Assembly: GCA_964395975.1 (NCBI GenBank)
Contig: CAYNBZ010000003.1
Span: forward strand, 18,475 to 82,474
Reading direction: 5' to 3'
DNA length: 64,000 nucleotides
Source: Avimuribaculum sp964395975
GTDB lineage: Bacteria > Bacteroidota > Bacteroidia > Bacteroidales > Muribaculaceae
A model generated the notes under the pieces. That model had not been told where the DNA came from and searched no databases. It saw only the letters and a program-made list of their open reading frames with translations. Position 1 is the first letter of the stretch. Each line of letters opens with the position of its first letter. Both the position numbers and the translations under genes were made by a program. Positions 60,658 through 64,000 of the stretch are shown here, one piece after another.

Positions 60658-62775
60658 TTACTTCAAGCCACGATTTTCAAGCAAGGCGTCGACTGTCGGA
60701 GCCTGACCGCGAAAACGCTCGAACAGTATCATTGGATCTTCGCTGTCGCCCGGTTCCAGGATATTTTCGCGATACGACTTGGCGGTAGCCGAATCAAATA
60801 TTCCATTCTCCACAAACTTCTCGAAAGCATCCGCCTCAAGTACTTCAGCCCAAAGATAAGTATAATAACCGGCTGCATATCCATCACTACCGAAAATGTG
60901 ATTGAAGTATGTGCTACGATAGCGGAACTGAATTTCACGCGGCAATCCAATGCGCCGTGCAACCGACTGCTCAAATTTCAGTACATCAATATCTCCCTTG
61001 CAATAATTCATCTTGTGCCATTCGAGGTCGAGCAATGCAGCCCCAACAAGTTCGACAGTAGCAAAACCTTGATTGAACTTCCCTGTTTCATCTATTTTGG
61101 CAATCAAAGCATCGGGTATAGGTTCTCCTGTCTTATAATGAAATGCATATTGCTTCAGAAATTCGGGAGCCACGGCCCAATGCTCATCGATTTGCGATGC
61201 CAGTTCCACAAAGTCGCGGTCAACATTCGTACCTGCCTGCCCACGAAACGATGCCGTGGTCAACATTCCCTGCAAGGCATGACCGAACTCATGGAATACC
61301 GTCCTCACCTCGTCGATGGTCAGCAATGATGGAGTGTCCTTGGTGGGCATTGTCAGACTTGCCACATTGAATATGATAGGACGTTCACTAACCCCCTCAT
61401 AGTTGTATTCACCCTTGAATTCACTCATCCATGCGCCTTGACGCTTTGAAGCACGCGGCATGTAATCGGCCATGAACACTGCAAGGTGCGTGCCATCGGC
61501 ATCTTTTACATCATATACTTTCACTTCAGGATTGTACTTGGGAGCTTTTTTGATTTCGGTAAATGTAATGCCATACAGTTTGTTTGCCATCAAGAACACC
61601 CCTTTTACCACATTGTCGAGGCTGAAGTAAGGACGCACTTCATCCTCACTGAAGTTGAATTTCGCCTTTTTCACCTTTTCGGCATAGTAGTAATAATCCC
61701 AAGGCTCTATGACGATATTGTCACCCTGAGCATCGGCATAAGCCTGCATATCGGCAACTTCCTCCTTAGCCTTGGCTAAAGCCGGAACCCAGATTTGATA
61801 AAGCAACTGCTCGGCATTCTCCATTTTCTTTGCCATTACATTGTCTATTTGATAGTCGGCAAACGTATCGAAACCAAGCAGATTGGCCTTTTGTGTACGC
61901 AGTTTTATTATACGGTTAATGATGTCGAAGTTATTGTATTCATTGTCATTCATTGCCAAATGAGTGTAGGCTTCATACACCCTGCGGCGTAAATCGCGAT
62001 TGTCGGCATACGTAAGCACCGGCAGCCTGACAGCTCCATGCACCGTAAACACCCATTTCCCATCCATACCAAGCTTTGCGGCAGTTTCTGCTGCTTGTGC
62101 AATAGTGTTTTCAGGTAGTCCCGACAAATCAGCTTCGTTTTCAATTACAATCTGTATTGCATTGGTTTCTTTCAACACGTTAGAACTGAAGTCGAGAAAT
62201 AAATTGGAAAGTTCTTGATTAATGCGCTTAAGTGAATCTTTGTCGGCCTCCGACAACAATGCTCCACCACGAACGAAGTCTTTATAGTAATGTTCGAGCA
62301 AACGAGTTTGTGCCACATCGAGGTTGAAAGCCTCACGACGGTCATATACTTCTTTCACTCTTTTAAACAGTTCTTCGTTCATGCTTATCTCATCGCTTGC
62401 CGCCGAAATCATTGGCATTGCCTTGGCTGCTATGGCTTCAAATTCAGGAGTATTATCCGATTCGGTGAGAGCAAACAGCACATTACAAACCCTGCTAAGA
62501 ATCTGCCCCGAGTTGTCGAGCGCAAGAATCGTGTTGTCGAAGTCGGGCACGGCACGATTTACAATGATTGCATTCACTTCCTGCTTCTGCGCGGCAATAC
62601 CGGCTTCTATGGCAGGCAGGTAGTCGTCATAAGTGATTTTGTCGAATGGCGGAATCTCATACTTGTCGGTGTATGGCTCCAAAAAAGGATTTTTATCAGA
62701 CTTTTCCATTTGTTTTGCATTCGCTAACGGCAATGCCGCAAGCAGAATTAATAATAAAACAGTTATTTTCTTCAT
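60658..62775 (-). CDS. M3 family metallopeptidase (peptidyl-dipeptidase/oligopeptidase type)
   Basis: A 705-residue exported zinc peptidase. Signal peptide ITVLLLILLAALPLANA. The catalytic motif is TVFHEFGHALQGML (HExxH plus FxG; third ligand Glu in the following EFVELASQIDEHW), preceded by GAWMSEFKGEYN and followed by GYAAGYYTYLWAEVLEADAFEKF. Near the start NPFLEPYTDKYEIPPFDKI is the Dcp-like opening. It trims peptides in the periplasm. Normal length for Dcp/OpdA relatives. It stands alone. Confidence 0.94.
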   Translation of the reverse strand: MKKITVLLLILLAALPLANAKQMEKSDKNPFLEPYTDKYEIPPFDKITYDDYLPAIEAGIAAQKQEVNAIIVNRAVPDFDNTILALDNSGQILSRVCNVLFALTESDNTPEFEAIAAKAMPMISAASDEISMNEELFKRVKEVYDRREAFNLDVAQTRLLEHYYKDFVRGGALLSEADKDSLKRINQELSNLFLDFSSNVLKETNAIQIVIENEADLSGLPENTIAQAAETAAKLGMDGKWVFTVHGAVRLPVLTYADNRDLRRRVYEAYTHLAMNDNEYNNFDIINRIIKLRTQKANLLGFDTFADYQIDNVMAKKMENAEQLLYQIWVPALAKAKEEVADMQAYADAQGDNIVIEPWDYYYYAEKVKKAKFNFSEDEVRPYFSLDNVVKGVFLMANKLYGITFTEIKKAPKYNPEVKVYDVKDADGTHLAVFMADYMPRASKRQGAWMSEFKGEYNYEGVSERPIIFNVASLTMPTKDTPSLLTIDEVRTVFHEFGHALQGMLTTASFRGQAGTNVDRDFVELASQIDEHWAVAPEFLKQYAFHYKTGEPIPDALIAKIDETGKFNQGFATVELVGAALLDLEWHKMNYCKGDIDVLKFEQSVARRIGLPREIQFRYRSTYFNHIFGSDGYAAGYYTYLWAEVLEADAFEKFVENGIFDSATAKSYRENILEPGDSEDPMILFERFRGQAPTVDALLENRGLK

Positions 62776-62861
62776 CTACAATTTGTTTTAATATTTCATT
62801 TTTTCTCTTCAAACCAATTTTAATCGCTCGATAAAATAAAGTTTATCCTGCCGGGGGGACT

Positions 62862-62881
62862 TCCTTTAGCTTCCTTTAGCT
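62862..62881. repeat. Short direct repeat
   Basis: TTCCTTTAGC occurs twice in tandem in the gap between the M3 peptidase and nitroreductase genes. No function is evident. Confidence 0.4.
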
Positions 62882-62903
62882 TTCTTCGCTACACAACTCC
62901 ACC

Positions 62904-63653
62904 CTATTTCTTGATGTCAAAGCCCTGTTCCTTGGCAGCATCAAGCATACTGAAATTCATCGCCTCGCGGTAATAGTCAAGTATATGGCCACACCAATCG
63001 TTATCGCTTTTACTGCCGACACGAGTGGCATTATAGTGCGTCACCTCATGGTCATATTCCATGAGTTCTGCGGTCATATCCCTGTCGGTATAACGAGATT
63101 GATGAATCAGCAGTTCTTTCGACAATTTCGGCTTCACGTCGGGATGCTCCCGAGGCACACCTATGGCAAGCCCGCACACTACAAATACTCCACTCGGCAA
63201 CCCGAGCAACTCAGAAACAGCAGCCGGGTCGGCAGTTCGCACATACCCCACACAGCAGCACCCTAACCCGCATGCCTGTGCAGCAATGGCGGCACTCTGC
63301 ATCGCTATGGCAGCATCAATCACACCGACAGTAAATCCATCGAGAGTATTATAAAACTCGGGCATCTCTATCCCTTTGGCCTTAGCCAACACGCCAATAC
63401 GATTATAATCTGCACAGAACACGAGAAAGTGGTTGCAAGTTTTTACCTGTTTCTGGCCACTTATCTCATACAACTTCAATTTCACATCTTGATCAGCAAT
63501 ATCAATAACCGTGAATTGTTGCCCGTTGTAACTTGTCGGGCTGTTGCGTATTGCAGCATATATCGTTTCCATTGCCTCATCGGGAATGGCATCATACTCA
63601 TAACGCCTTATACTGGTGCGAGTTTCAAACAGTTTTTTTATTTCATCTTGCAT
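62904..63653 (-). CDS. NfsA-type nitroreductase / flavin reductase
   Basis: A 249-residue FMN-dependent oxidoreductase of the oxygen-insensitive nitroreductase group. Marks: RTSIRRYEYDAIPDEAM (FMN phosphate site), NSPTSYNGQQFTVIDI, and GLGCCCVGYVRTADPAAVSELLGLPSGV. The extra C-terminal 60 residues (after KPKLSKELLIHQSRY) are the NfsA/Frp addition that covers the active site. It uses NAD(P)H to reduce nitro compounds, quinones or flavin. A TATATTTG element lies at 63684-63691, giving a leader of about 24 bases. Confidence 0.9.
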   Translation of the reverse strand: MQDEIKKLFETRTSIRRYEYDAIPDEAMETIYAAIRNSPTSYNGQQFTVIDIADQDVKLKLYEISGQKQVKTCNHFLVFCADYNRIGVLAKAKGIEMPEFYNTLDGFTVGVIDAAIAMQSAAIAAQACGLGCCCVGYVRTADPAAVSELLGLPSGVFVVCGLAIGVPREHPDVKPKLSKELLIHQSRYTDRDMTAELMEYDHEVTHYNATRVGSKSDNDWCGHILDYYREAMNFSMLDAAKEQGFDIKK

Positions 63654-63683
63654 ATTCCTGCTTCTTTATAGTTTTAATTCTTC

Positions 63684-63691
63684 CAAATATA
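63684..63691 (-). promoter_or_regulatory. Candidate -7 element for the nitroreductase
   Basis: The minus strand reads TATATTTG. No TTTG box at the expected spacing. Confidence 0.45.
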
Positions 63692-63763
63692 TAACTTTTT
63701 AACGGTAAATTCCGACATAAAAACCAAGAATGTCTCAAAAAAAGAAAAATCCGCTTATGAGCC

Positions 63764-63780
63764 TTCTCAAATAATGAGAA
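63764..63780 (-). terminator. Small hairpin after the type III restriction gene
   Basis: TTCTCA (63764-63769) pairs with TGAGAA (63775-63780) and on the minus strand is followed, after GGCTCATAAGCGGA, by TTTTTCTTTTTTT. A weak terminator. Confidence 0.4.
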
Positions 63781-63806
63781 AATAACTTGAAAACAGTCGT
63801 AATTTG

Positions 63807-64000
63807 TTATACCACCGCATTCATCTCATCAAGCAAATCTTGGTAAGACGTCACTTTGTGATACCTCACATTAGCTGTGGAAATGGAATTGAACAATTTT
63901 TCCGCGCATTCTATTTTTGCCTTTTCCACGCCGCGCAGCTCCATCGAGCTCATCGAGCCCTTGGTTTCGGCAATGAAGAAGATATGTTTCACTCCATCCT
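63807..64000 (-). CDS. Type III restriction endonuclease (Res) subunit, C-terminal fragment
   Basis: The frame is open to the window edge, reading DGVKHIFFIAETKGSM from the edge inward, so the gene starts outside. About 64 residues are visible. FFIAETKGSMSSMELRGVEKAKIECAEKLF matches the PD-(D/E)xK nuclease end of type III Res subunits, where E-T-K holds catalytic residues and LRGxExxKIxCA follows. It ends in the usual SYQDLLDEMNAV. In full the subunit is an SF2 helicase-nuclease acting with a Mod methyltransferase, which would lie beyond the window. Confidence 0.82.
   Translation of the reverse strand, partial: DGVKHIFFIAETKGSMSSMELRGVEKAKIECAEKLFNSISTANVRYHKVTSYQDLLDEMNAVV

Noticed and set aside
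62862..62881. Direct repeat TTCCTTTAGC x2 as a mobile-element target duplication
   Set aside because: The copies are adjacent with nothing between them, so it is a simple tandem repeat.

Overview
The window looks like a chromosomal piece of a Bacteroidales bacterium, most plausibly a gut Muribaculaceae-type genome. The reasons are a SusC/SusD pair, the RprX/RprY two-component system, a sodium-pumping methylmalonyl-CoA decarboxylase operon, several families typical of the phylum (DUF1460, DUF4251, DUF6377, PorT-like barrels), and many upstream regions carrying the Bacteroidetes -7 promoter element TAnnTTTG, a few with TTTG 18-21 bases further upstream. Genes are on both strands. I see no tRNA, rRNA, CRISPR array or intact insertion sequence.

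Layout. 1-10.9 kb: end of an outer-membrane barrel gene, a CPBP protease, a DUF4251 protein, a tandem ABC ATPase, a ThiF-like / DUF1893 / ECF S-component cluster, nadC, a HAD phosphatase with a DUF1460 amidase-like protein, a cupin-CMD fusion and a GDPD. 11.2-22 kb: DUF3737 and a MalY/PatB aminotransferase (overlapping), a DUF362 lipoprotein, a structured intergenic region with a candidate 30-residue hydrophobic peptide, DUF2461, an AspT-type transporter, a MATE exporter overlapping a DUF418 protein, a uracil-DNA-glycosylase-family enzyme and an AraC regulator. 22.2-26.9 kb: mce and mmd genes, which convert methylmalonyl-CoA to propionyl-CoA while exporting Na+.

27.1-33.0 kb is the accessory island of most interest: a gamma-class adenine DNA methyltransferase, an SF2 helicase and a GIY-YIG nuclease in one tight operon. 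The methyltransferase has no recognisable nuclease motif, its target-recognition part is sharply AT-rich, and the nuclease gene carries a twice-repeated short motif. This resembles a restriction or defence cassette of the B. subtilis yeeA(dnmA)-yeeB-yeeC kind.

33.1-43.2 kb: a long PurF-like enzyme, then a co-oriented DUF6377 regulator, susC, susD and a histidine acid phosphatase, which could be a phosphate-ester uptake locus. 43.4-53.1 kb: Hsp20 with a sigma54-like promoter, an ABC exporter pair, a second, membrane-anchored GIY-YIG-like gene beside a possible integrase remnant, plsC, rprY-rprX, a lipoprotein, murB and a metallo-beta-lactamase-fold hydrolase. 53.2-64 kb: M13 peptidase, ABC-F protein, two related small barrels, an Omp85-like protein, an M3 peptidase, a nitroreductase and the C-terminal end of a type III restriction subunit cut by the window edge.
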